Shown here: in pieces, positions 1 to 7,037 of the stretch | Layout of the letters: each line of letters starts with the position of its first letter | Position numbering within the stretch: the stretch's first letter is position 1 | Source of the DNA: CANHBY01 sp031376995 | GTDB taxonomy: Bacteria; Pseudomonadota; Gammaproteobacteria; Burkholderiales; Burkholderiaceae_C | Reading direction: 5' to 3' | Length of the DNA: 8,083 bases | Assembly (NCBI GenBank): GCA_031376995.1 | Contig: JANMEO010000204.1 | Coordinates: 1-8,083, forward strand | Position numbers and translations under genes: made by a program | Notes under the pieces: generated by a model | The model's input: the letters and a program-made list of their open reading frames with translations, nothing else | What the model was told of the DNA's origin: nothing | The model's database searches: none

Positions 1-102
1 ATACCAGCGCACGCAGGTCAGCATCACTTCAAGGGGATAGTGCAGTCGCTGGAAAACCTTGCGTAGCGTCGACGCCGACAGCTGATTTTGGAAAGGAGTC
101 AT
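1..102 (-). CDS. IS6-family transposase, N-terminal fragment (runs off window start)
   Basis: On the minus strand an ATG at 102-100 opens a frame that stays open for 34 codons to position 1, so only the N-terminus is visible. The peptide begins MTPFQNQLSA, contains KVFQRLHYPLEVML and ends TCVRWY. The last part resembles the '(A/C)VRWY' segment that precedes the helix-turn-helix region of IS6-family transposases; the DDE catalytic domain would lie upstream of the window. A GGAAAG stretch touches the ATG, so initiation looks weak. The family call rests on this short match and on the adjacent terminal repeat, which fits IS6 ends. Whether the full gene is intact cannot be seen. Confidence 0.7.
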   Translation of the reverse strand, partial: MTPFQNQLSASTLRKVFQRLHYPLEVMLTCVRWY

Positions 103-141
103 CTTTCCATTGTCGGGCTTCGTTCTTATTTCGACAGAACC
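1..141 (-). mobile_element. End of an IS6-family insertion sequence
   Basis: Read on the minus strand inward from 141, the sequence is GGTTCTGTCGAAAT. This resembles the IS6-family terminal repeat (IS26: GGCACTGTTGCAAAT), matching the leading GG, the CTGT block and the A-rich end. The transposase ATG lies about 40 bp inside, a spacing normal for these compact elements. IS6 elements move by cointegrate formation, often give 8-bp target duplications and commonly flank accessory modules. The expected duplication would be 142-149 (gttctgaa); its partner lies outside the window. The element is inserted about 100 bp upstream of the first backbone gene and points away from it. Confidence 0.65.
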
Positions 142-240
142 GTTCTGAAAACCATTTCTCAATGCAGGCTTGGCATTTGCACAGAGAGAGTTGAGTTTTG
201 AGAAATCCGCAACGCCATCACCTCAACCAGGAGCACGAAC
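142..240 (+). promoter_or_regulatory. Leader between IS end and first gene, with ribosome-binding site
   Basis: This 99-bp stretch holds no gene. AGGAG at 229-233 lies 7 nt before the ATG at 241 and fixes that start. A TTGGCA at 170-175 could be a -35 box, but no convincing -10 lies 16-18 bp downstream, so no promoter is called. If the IS landed here, the native promoter may have been cut off. Confidence 0.4.
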
Positions 241-648
241 ATGACCCAGCAAGCCCATGATGGATCCGCACAGGCCATCACCACCGAAGGCCTGCGAGAA
301 GTCCAATCGCAGGCTTTTCCTGCGATTGACGACCAGGCTGCTCAGTCTGCCGTGCTGGTTGAGAAGCTGACCGACGCGCTGACGCCCGGCTTCCAAGCCG
401 AGTTTGATCCCGAGGAAGCCGAGAAGGCCGGGGCCTTCCTTGAGGACGCCTTGAGCGAGCACGACGCTGCGGCAAGCAGCGACGATCTTGCTAATTTTCA
501 GGAGCAACCTGCGTTTCTTGATGATGAGGGCCCGAGCATAGAACTTCCGCCCTTCATCACCACCACGAATGCCAGCGAGCTGTACGACCTGCGCCCCGGT
601 GAAACGATGTCAGAGGCCATTGCCAGACGCGACGCCAAACGGGCGTGA
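241..648 (+). CDS. Small acidic protein of unknown function, upstream of the TraC-like gene
   Basis: This is a 135-residue protein that I do not recognise. It has 28 Asp/Glu against 8 Lys/Arg, and three of the basic residues fall in the last seven positions (ARRDAKRA tail). There is no signal peptide, membrane segment, Cys cluster or enzyme motif. The middle (about 41-110) is rich in Asp, Glu and Ala and may be partly disordered. The start is supported by AGGAG 7 nt upstream. The stop lies 3 nt before the next ATG, so it is probably translationally coupled to the large primase/antirestriction gene and may work in conjugation or plasmid establishment. Acidity alone recalls DNA-mimic antirestriction proteins, but nothing specific to ArdA or Ocr is visible. 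Reality of the gene: likely; function: unknown. Confidence 0.75.
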   Translation: MTQQAHDGSAQAITTEGLREVQSQAFPAIDDQAAQSAVLVEKLTDALTPGFQAEFDPEEAEKAGAFLEDALSEHDAAASSDDLANFQEQPAFLDDEGPSIELPPFITTTNASELYDLRPGETMSEAIARRDAKRA

Positions 649-651
649 TGC

Positions 652-3600
652 ATGCCCTTGACCAAAGACGAAGCTCAGGAGGTGACGCGGCAATTCATCC
701 GCGACTACCCTGGTGGGCTAGAGCTGGCCTACAAGTTCCGCGACAACACGACTGAGCTTTACGGCCCTCGTGCGAGCGAAGTCCCTCAAGACATGAAAGG
801 CGGCTACATCCCAAAGGAGACGCAGCATGCCGGTCGGACCTACCGGGGCCGCATCGAAATCCCGCTGGAGAACATGACGCACGCCCGCGACTTGCTGCTG
901 ACCTTGCGGCATGAGGTGTTGGGCCACTACGGGATCAACACTTTCACGCCAGGTGAAAAACGAGCCTTGCTGGATGGCCTGATAGCCGCACGTGAAGAGC
1001 CAAGCCTCAAGTCACCCTGGGCCGACATCAATCGCCGCTACGTCAGCAGCCCGCTTGACGTTCGCGCAGAAGAGGTTTTCTCACTGTTCTGCGAGGGCGT
1101 GGCACCCAGCCACCACATAGGCGCCAATCAGGTGCAGCGAGGCCAGCAGGCATTTCAGGAGACGTGCCTTGCCCCCGTGCGGCGCATGAGCGCCGAAGAC
1201 CTGCAGAGCATGACTTACATGGTCGCCCAAGGACTGCATGAGCGCACCCGTAAGCAGCAGATCTTCCCCACGTTAAACAAACTATTCAGGAAAGACACCG
1301 ATATGGAACCGAAGAAGCCGTTTCATGAACTGGTCGCCCAGAAGTTGATTGAGAAACTGCAGGAGGGCACCGCGCCTTGGCAGAAACCGTGGCAGCCTGG
1401 TGAGCCAGGCACCTTCATGCCAATCAACCCGACCACGGATAAGCGTTACAAGGGCATCAACGCCATCCTGCTCATGAGCCTGGGCCACACAGATCAGCGC
1501 TGGATGACCTACAAGCAGGCGACTGCCGTCGATGCACAGGTGCGCAAAGGCGAGAAAGGCACGCCGATCCAGTACTGGAAGTTCACCGAAGAGCACATCA
1601 AGACCGATGCGCACGGCAAGCCTGTCTTGGACGCCAAGGGAGAGCCGATCAAACAGACCGTCAAGCTTGAGCGCCCCAAGGTATTCTTCGCGACAGTATT
1701 TAATGCCGAGCAGATCGATGGCCTGCCACCGCTGCAGCCGCGCAAGCAACAAGACTGGAACGTCGTTGAGCGCGCCGAACAAATCCTACAGGCCTGCGGT
1801 GCCGTGATCCGGCACGGTGAGCAGAACCGGGCTTTCTATCGCCCCGCGACCGACAGCATCCACCTGCCCGATAAGGGCCAGTTCTCGACCCCTGACAACT
1901 ACTACGCGACCGCGCTGCACGAGCTGGGTCACTGGACAGGCCACCAGTCCCGCCTTGATCGCGACCTGGTGCACCCGTTCGGAAGCGAGGGTTACGCCAA
2001 GGAGGAATTGCGTGCAGAGATTGCCAGCATGATCCTGGGCGACGAGCTGGGCATCGGCCACGATTCCAGTCAGCATGTCGCTTATGTTGGGTCATGGATC
2101 AAGGCGCTACAAGATGACCCGTTGGAGATATTCCGCGCAGCAGCCGACGCTGAGAAAATTCAAGGCTACCTGCTGGGCCTTGAACAAAAACAGGTTCAAG
2201 AGCAAAACACCCAGCAGAGCTGGGCGGTGAGCCAGGAGGCGAATATGCAATCACCGACCGAAGCGATCAGCTCATCTTCCGCCAATTCATCGGAACTTGA
2301 GGATGGCCGAAGGTTGACCGAGCTGGCGCGAGGCGACACCCCTGCCCTTGGCGCCAAGACATTCATTGACGTACCTTTCAAGCAGAAGGAAGAGGCCAAG
2401 GCGCTGGGGGCCCAATGGGATCGCCAAGAGCAATCTTGGTACGTGCCCGTAAACGTCGATGCAGCACCTTTCGGGAAATGGTTGAAAGAGGCGGCCGAAG
2501 CAACAGTTGACGCACCGAAGGCTGTAAAGCCTACCCAGGCCGAAGCTGCGAACATAAAGCCCGCACAGGCGCGTCAATACCTCGCCGTGCCGTACGGCGA
2601 GCACGTGGTGGCGAGGGCGGCCGGTGCCTTGTGGGACAAGGCAGCGAAATCCTGGTACGCAGGCCCGAAGGCCGACATGATGAAGCTGCAACGTTGGGCC
2701 ACAGACAAGGTGCCCAGTCAGCAGGGGCCAGCCATGAAGCCGGAGGAAGAGTTTGCCGAGGCTTTGCGGTCATTCGGCTGCTTGGTCGAGGGCAAGCACC
2801 CGATTATGGATGGGGCCAAGCACCGCATTGCTGTCGCTGGCGACAAAAATGGCGAGCAGGCCGGGTTCTATGTCGGCCACCTGGACGGCCACCCTGCGGG
2901 CTACATCAAGAACAACAAGATCGGCCTTGAGATGAAATGGAAGTCCAAGGGCTATGTCTTTGGACCGGAGCAGAAGGCACAAATGCAGGCTGAAGCTGCG
3001 GCGAAGTTGCAGGCACGCTATGCTGAGCAAGCCCGACTGCACGAGCAGACCGCGCAGCGTGTCGGCCGCCAAATGGCCGACTTGGTGCCGGTCTCGAAGC
3101 CGACACCCTACATGCAGGCCAAGGGCATCGAGGCCCGACCTGGAGTATTCACGGACAAGGAAGGCCAGAAGACCTATATCCCCGCCACCGATGCCAACGG
3201 CAAGCAGTGGACGATGCAATACATCCAAGAAGACGGCACCAAGCGCTTTACCAAGGACAGCCGCAAGGACGGCTGCTTTCACGCCGTGTGCGGCCTGGAT
3301 GCGCTAGACAAGGCTCCGGCCCTGGTCATCAGCGAAGGCTATGCCACCGCTGGCAGTTTATCGCAGTCGCTGGGCTTTGCGACTGTGGCGGCGTTTGACG
3401 CAGGGAACCTGGTGCAGGTCGCCAAGGCTCTGCAAGCCAAGTTTCCAGACAAGCCCATCATCATCGCTGGCGACGACGACAAGCACCTCGAAGCCACCCA
3501 AGGCATCAACCCCGGCCGCAGCAAAGCCGAAGAGGCTGCCAAGGCAGTGGGTGGCAAGCTCTTGCTGCCGATCTTTTCCCCAGGGGAGCAATTGTCGAAT

Positions 3601-3792
3601 CCAAAGGGCTTTACTGATTTCAACGACCTTGCTACCAAGAGCGAGCTGGGCAAGGAAGGCATTGACCGTCAGGTGCGGTCAATCGTGGGCGCCTTGATTG
3701 AGAACCACGAAGCACGAATTATCGAGTTAAAACAACAGGAGCGCATGCAGCGGCAAGATCAGCAGCCTCGGAGGGCCGCGAAGATTAGATAA
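652..3792 (+). CDS. traC: TraC-like conjugative primase with ArdC antirestriction and extra N-terminal zincin-like domain
   Basis: A 1046-residue polyvalent mobile-element protein. Residues 1-210 form a separate domain with HEVLGH at 87-92 (HExxGH, metalloprotease-like). Residues about 222-350 match the ArdC N-terminal ssDNA-binding domain (APWQKPW, GINAILL, GEKGTPIQYW). Residues about 365-510 are the ArdC-type zincin, with HELGH at 423-427 and EELRAEIAS after it. Two DUF5710-like repeats follow at about 569-611 and 641-683 (VPF/VPY, then ALGAQWD/AAGALWD, then SWY). A charged, Ala/Gln-rich helix spans about 772-805. The Toprim primase domain has EGYATA at 895-900 and GDDD at 940-943; EGYATA is the signature of RP4 TraC, ColIb Sog and P4 alpha. 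RP4 TraC1 is similar in size (1061 residues) and is known to enter the recipient with the DNA, prime the complementary strand and share its N-terminal region with ArdC antirestriction proteins. The ATG follows the upstream stop by 3 nt with only a poor ribosome-binding site, suggesting translational coupling. Confidence 0.85.
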   Translation: MPLTKDEAQEVTRQFIRDYPGGLELAYKFRDNTTELYGPRASEVPQDMKGGYIPKETQHAGRTYRGRIEIPLENMTHARDLLLTLRHEVLGHYGINTFTPGEKRALLDGLIAAREEPSLKSPWADINRRYVSSPLDVRAEEVFSLFCEGVAPSHHIGANQVQRGQQAFQETCLAPVRRMSAEDLQSMTYMVAQGLHERTRKQQIFPTLNKLFRKDTDMEPKKPFHELVAQKLIEKLQEGTAPWQKPWQPGEPGTFMPINPTTDKRYKGINAILLMSLGHTDQRWMTYKQATAVDAQVRKGEKGTPIQYWKFTEEHIKTDAHGKPVLDAKGEPIKQTVKLERPKVFFATVFNAEQIDGLPPLQPRKQQDWNVVERAEQILQACGAVIRHGEQNRAFYRPATDSIHLPDKGQFSTPDNYYATALHELGHWTGHQSRLDRDLVHPFGSEGYAKEELRAEIASMILGDELGIGHDSSQHVAYVGSWIKALQDDPLEIFRAAADAEKIQGYLLGLEQKQVQEQNTQQSWAVSQEANMQSPTEAISSSSANSSELEDGRRLTELARGDTPALGAKTFIDVPFKQKEEAKALGAQWDRQEQSWYVPVNVDAAPFGKWLKEAAEATVDAPKAVKPTQAEAANIKPAQARQYLAVPYGEHVVARAAGALWDKAAKSWYAGPKADMMKLQRWATDKVPSQQGPAMKPEEEFAEALRSFGCLVEGKHPIMDGAKHRIAVAGDKNGEQAGFYVGHLDGHPAGYIKNNKIGLEMKWKSKGYVFGPEQKAQMQAEAAAKLQARYAEQARLHEQTAQRVGRQMADLVPVSKPTPYMQAKGIEARPGVFTDKEGQKTYIPATDANGKQWTMQYIQEDGTKRFTKDSRKDGCFHAVCGLDALDKAPALVISEGYATAGSLSQSLGFATVAAFDAGNLVQVAKALQAKFPDKPIIIAGDDDKHLEATQGINPGRSKAEEAAKAVGGKLLLPIFSPGEQLSNPKGFTDFNDLATKSELGKEGIDRQVRSIVGALIENHEARIIELKQQERMQRQDQQPRRAAKIR
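1288..1305 (+). promoter_or_regulatory. Internal ribosome-binding site and start codon within the TraC-like gene
   Basis: AGGAAAG at 1288-1294 lies 8 nt before an in-frame ATG at 1303 (Met218). This is a better initiation signal than the one at 652, and it sits exactly at the start of the ArdC domain (MEPKKPFHELV). It would yield an 829-residue protein made of ArdC, the DUF5710 repeats and the primase, without the first HExxGH domain. RP4 traC is known to make a long and a short product from in-frame starts, so this fits the family. Use of this start is inferred. Confidence 0.45.
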
Positions 3793-3808
3793 TTCATAAG
3801 CAATGGGT

Positions 3809-3906
3809 CAGACGGTTTTGTCCTATTCGATGACGCGTGGATCTCAAACGCATTTTTTCTCATGTCGATGTCAATCACATGAAAATACAAACAAATAAAC
3901 CGTCTG
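3809..3906. repeat. 10-bp inverted repeat enclosing 78 bp, with an inner hairpin
   Basis: CAGACGGTTT at 3809-3818 is the exact reverse complement of AAACCGTCTG at 3897-3906. Inside it, TTT-c-TCATGT (3856-3865) pairs with ACATGAAAA (3877-3885) with one bulged C and an 11-nt loop. The 8 bp outside each outer arm do not match one another, so there is no target duplication of that length. It may be a folded 3' region of the upstream mRNA, a relic of a small inverted-repeat element, or a regulator site pair. Confidence 0.55.
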
Positions 3907-3917
3907 CGAAGCTCAGG

Positions 3918-3937
3918 TAATCACACTAATTTGATTA
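3918..3937. promoter_or_regulatory. Candidate operator: TAATCA / TGATTA dyad upstream of cas3
   Basis: TAATCA (3918-3923) and TGATTA (3932-3937) form a perfect 6-bp dyad with an 8-bp AT-rich spacer, 36 bp before the cas3 start. Position and symmetry suit a dimeric repressor or activator of the cas operon, but no cognate regulator is in the window and a 6-bp dyad in AT-rich DNA can arise by chance. Confidence 0.3.
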
Positions 3938-3973
3938 TTACGACAAACACCGGGGCGGTTCACGCGACTAAAA

Positions 3974-6352
3974 ATGCCTTCTCAAAGTGACCAATTAGCA
4001 CCGCCCGAGTACTTGGCTCATATTGGCGAAAACCACGAACCGCATTGGTTGCGTGATCACCTTGTGGAGGTAGCAGTGGCTGCCCAAGAGTCAGCGGTGC
4101 ATATCAAGTCTGAGCAATGGGCCTATCTTGCGGGGTTGTGGCACGACTTGGGCAAATATCGGCCCGGCTTTCAGCAATACATCCGACAAGTCAACGGGCA
4201 TGATGCGCACATCGAGGGTAAGTTGCCCAACGGCATTGATAAAACACATTCAGCTGCTGGGGCTTTGCATGCATTGCGAGCATTTGAATCCAAATTTTCT
4301 TCACAACTTGGGGTTCACGGTTCTGCAGCGCTGGCACGGGTCTTAGCGTATGTTATCGCCGGTCACCATGCCGGTTTGGGTGACTGGGTGGCTGGCTTAG
4401 ACACGCGCTTGCATGGCACTGGAGCGATCAATAGTGAAAGGGAATATCGCGAAGCACTCGCGGCATGTAGCGAACACGCACCCGACCTCTTGATGTTGCC
4501 GGACACCTTCAGTTGCCAAGCTGCGCTGGCAGAAATACCTGGGCCAAAAAGTGATCAGCCATTAACCACATCGCTTTGGATACGCATGCTTTTTTCGGCG
4601 TTGGTTGATGCTGATTTTCTGGATACAGAGCGCTTTCTAAACGGAAGAAAAGCAGAATCGCGAAGAGGGTTCGAGCCCTTGGCGGCTTTCGTCGATCAGC
4701 TCACGGCTCACCTTGCCGATTTGGCACTCAAAACCGAGCAGGCTGGTCGTTCAAATGAACCTGTCATGCAAGCGCGTACAAATGTATTGCGCCAGTGCCT
4801 TGCCAAAGCTCAACTCGAGCCGGGCGTGTTCACACTCACCGTGCCTACAGGCGGCGGTAAAACGCTTTCATCACTCGCGTTTGCCTTGAAGCACGCGCAA
4901 GCACACGGCAAACGTCGGGTTATCTATGCCATCCCATACACCAGCATCATTGAGCAAACAGCTGATGTGTTTGGCCAAATTTTTGGTGTCGAGCAGGTGG
5001 TTGAACACCACAGTCAAGCTGATACCGACGACCGTAGCGAAACTTCGCGCAGCCGCTTGTCTTGCGAGAATTGGGACGCGCCGGTGATCGTCACCACCAA
5101 CGTTCAACTCTTTGAATCTTTGTTTGCGGCGCGAACCTCGCGTTGTCGCAAGCTGCACAACATTGCCAATAGCGTCGTCGTGTTAGACGAAGCCCAGCTA
5201 TTGCCACCCGAGTTTTTACAGCCCATCTTGGATGCGCTGAATGTGCTGGTCACCTATTTCGGCGTCACCTTGTTGCTTTGCACAGCGACCCAGCCCACGT
5301 TGGGAAACAGCCAGCGCTTTGATCCGCGACAAAACCTTCGTGGCCTGCCGCCCGCCATACCTATCGTCGATGACGAGGCCGCGTTGTTTGCCGCCTTGAA
5401 GCGAGTTAGCCTCGAATGGCCAGCTGATTTACACACGCCATTAAGTACCGAAGCGTTGGTTGGTCGCCTGGCGCAACATGCCTGCGTGTTGACCATCGTT
5501 AACACCCGTCGCGACGCCGCTGAAATTTTGAAAGCACTTGATGCCGCGACGGGCGACGCGACCCTGCACCTGTCAGCGGCGCAGTGCGGGCAACACCGGG
5601 CCGACGTTATATTAGAAATTCGCAAACGCTTGCAGCAGCGTCGTGATGGTACCGATTTGCGTGCGCTGCGCGTGGTCAGCACGCAACTCGTCGAGGCTGG
5701 TGTGGATATTGACTTCCCCGTGGTCTTTCGGGCGCTGGCTGGGCTCGATTCAGTGGCGCAGGCGGCGGGGCGTTGTAATCGAGAAGGCTTGCTTACTACT
5801 GGTGCATATGGTCAAGTGGTTGTCTTTGTGCGCGAAGTACCAAAAATGCTCCACCACATTCGAACCGCTATTCAAGCGACGCGAACAGTTATTCAAAGTG
5901 GGGTAGATCCGCTGTCTCCATCAGCGTTTGAAGCTTACTTTCCGCACTTTTATGCAGGCTTTGACAGCCGCGACAAACATAACATCGTCAAAGATCTGAA
6001 GAAGAATTCGCGGTTTGAATTTCAATTTCGCGACGCAGCAGCGAAATTCAAATTGATTGATGACGCAGATCAGGCCACAGTCATAGTGCCTTATGTAGGC
6101 ACAAGTAAAGCGTCGATTGAGCCACTCATTAACAAGCTTCGAAGTGGCGATACTGATCGCTGGCTGATGCGCAGCTTGCAGCGCTATACCGTGACCGTAA
6201 GGCTCAAAGCGATTACCGCATGGCAAGCAGTTGGTGACGTGGAAGGGCTCGTGCCGGGCGTGTATTTATTGATTGGCGAGCTACGTTATGACGCGCGCTT
6301 GGGACTATTGCCCGACGGCGACATGTTGAATCCCGCCAGCCTGGTTCAGTGA
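3974..6352 (+). CDS. cas3: CRISPR-associated nuclease-helicase Cas3, type I-C
   Basis: This 792-residue single-chain Cas3 has an N-terminal HD nuclease fused to a superfamily 2 helicase. In type I-C it is recruited to target-bound Cascade, then unwinds and degrades the displaced strand. HD residues visible are H29, H57-D58 (GLWHDLGKY), H92, H131-H132 (AGHHAGLGD) and D212/D214 (LVDADFLD). Helicase motifs are Walker A PTGGGKT at 291-297, DEAQ at 405-408, CTATQ at 436-440, STQLVEAGVDIDFP at 569-582 and QAAGRCNREG at 596-605. The C-terminal domain (about 640-792) is complete and ends in the usual 'Y-D-x-x-LGLL' region. All catalytic motifs look intact and the length is normal. The ATG is the only start after an in-frame TGA at 3932-3934, yet there is no ribosome-binding site close to it. 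It is the first gene of the cas operon, 25 nt before cas5c. Confidence 0.95.
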   Translation: MPSQSDQLAPPEYLAHIGENHEPHWLRDHLVEVAVAAQESAVHIKSEQWAYLAGLWHDLGKYRPGFQQYIRQVNGHDAHIEGKLPNGIDKTHSAAGALHALRAFESKFSSQLGVHGSAALARVLAYVIAGHHAGLGDWVAGLDTRLHGTGAINSEREYREALAACSEHAPDLLMLPDTFSCQAALAEIPGPKSDQPLTTSLWIRMLFSALVDADFLDTERFLNGRKAESRRGFEPLAAFVDQLTAHLADLALKTEQAGRSNEPVMQARTNVLRQCLAKAQLEPGVFTLTVPTGGGKTLSSLAFALKHAQAHGKRRVIYAIPYTSIIEQTADVFGQIFGVEQVVEHHSQADTDDRSETSRSRLSCENWDAPVIVTTNVQLFESLFAARTSRCRKLHNIANSVVVLDEAQLLPPEFLQPILDALNVLVTYFGVTLLLCTATQPTLGNSQRFDPRQNLRGLPPAIPIVDDEAALFAALKRVSLEWPADLHTPLSTEALVGRLAQHACVLTIVNTRRDAAEILKALDAATGDATLHLSAAQCGQHRADVILEIRKRLQQRRDGTDLRALRVVSTQLVEAGVDIDFPVVFRALAGLDSVAQAAGRCNREGLLTTGAYGQVVVFVREVPKMLHHIRTAIQATRTVIQSGVDPLSPSAFEAYFPHFYAGFDSRDKHNIVKDLKKNSRFEFQFRDAAAKFKLIDDADQATVIVPYVGTSKASIEPLINKLRSGDTDRWLMRSLQRYTVTVRLKAITAWQAVGDVEGLVPGVYLLIGELRYDARLGLLPDGDMLNPASLVQ

Positions 6353-6377
6353 TGGAACCTAGGAAAGGAGAATTTTC

Positions 6378-7037
6378 ATGAAAACCTACTGCCTTGAAGT
6401 TTCCGGCGAACTAGCGTGCTTTACGCGGCCCGAAATGAAAGTAGAGCGTGTGTCTTACGATGTGATCACACCTTCTGCGGCGCGCGCGGTGTTCGAATCC
6501 ATATTGTGGAAGCCAGCTATTCGCTGGCACGTGCGGCGCATTGAGGTTTTGAAACCCGTGCGCTTCATGAACTTGCGGCGCAACGAAGTGTGCAGAAAGG
6601 TTTCCACCAGCAGCGTCACGAAGGCGATGAACGGTGCCGATGTTGACCTTGCTATTTACGCCGATGACCCTAGCGAACGGGCCCAGCGCGCTAGCCTGTT
6701 GCTACGCGACGTGGCCTATCGCGTGCATGCCGATCTGGAGGTGTTGGCTGAGGTGGATCCCATGCCACCGCAGAAGCACCATTCCATGTTTGAGCGCCGA
6801 GCGGCCAACGGACAGTGTGTTAACCAGCCTTACCTGGGCTGCCGCGAGTTCGATGCCAGAGTGAGATTAGTGACCGAATTCGCGTCTGAACCTGTGCCCA
6901 TCAACGACACGCGCGACTTGGGCTGGATGCTCCATGACCTCGACTTCAAAAACCCGTCTGATCCACAGCCCATGTTCTTTCGCGCGCAGATGAATGGCGG
7001 CGTGATTGAAGTGAGTTCACAAGGAGCTACGCGATGA
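6378..7037 (+). CDS. cas5c: Cas5c (Cas5d) crRNA-processing endoribonuclease, type I-C
   Basis: A 219-residue RAMP protein. In type I-C, which lacks Cas6, Cas5c cuts the pre-crRNA at the repeat hairpin and stays on the 5' handle within Cascade. The family pattern is clear: a beta-strand start with CFTRPEMKVERVSYDVITPS, then ESILWKPAIRW (40-50), PVRFMNLRRNEV (60-71) and KHHSMFERR (133-141). K133 and H134 fit the Lys-His pair of the active site described for Bacillus halodurans Cas5d (Y46, K116, H117). The position of the catalytic Tyr, in the IYWKP motif as I recall it, is Leu43 here. The start has a strong AAAGGAG at 6364-6370, 7 nt away. The length is normal, and its stop overlaps the cas8c start (ATGA). 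Confidence 0.93.
   Translation: MKTYCLEVSGELACFTRPEMKVERVSYDVITPSAARAVFESILWKPAIRWHVRRIEVLKPVRFMNLRRNEVCRKVSTSSVTKAMNGADVDLAIYADDPSERAQRASLLLRDVAYRVHADLEVLAEVDPMPPQKHHSMFERRAANGQCVNQPYLGCREFDARVRLVTEFASEPVPINDTRDLGWMLHDLDFKNPSDPQPMFFRAQMNGGVIEVSSQGATR

Larger units (their letters stand above)
3793..3973. other. AT-rich intergenic gap between plasmid backbone and cas operon
   Basis: This 181-bp gap has no credible gene and is visibly richer in A+T than both flanks. It must hold the end of the upstream transcript and probably the promoter of cas3. Three nested or adjacent inverted repeats lie in it and are listed separately. No clear sigma-70 promoter with correct spacing was found, and no T-run follows a GC-rich stem, so neither promoter nor terminator is called. 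It probably marks the junction where the cas cargo joined the backbone. Confidence 0.6.

Noticed and set aside
223..507. Minus-strand open frame across the small acidic gene
   Set aside because: It overlaps a plus-strand gene with a good ribosome-binding site and coupling to its neighbour; the opposite frame has no recognisable domain and is a shadow of GC-rich coding DNA.
1282..3282. Several long minus-strand and alternate-frame open frames inside the TraC-like gene
   Set aside because: They lie wholly within a well-supported multidomain gene, have low-complexity Arg/Ser/Pro-rich or Leu-rich products and match no family I know.
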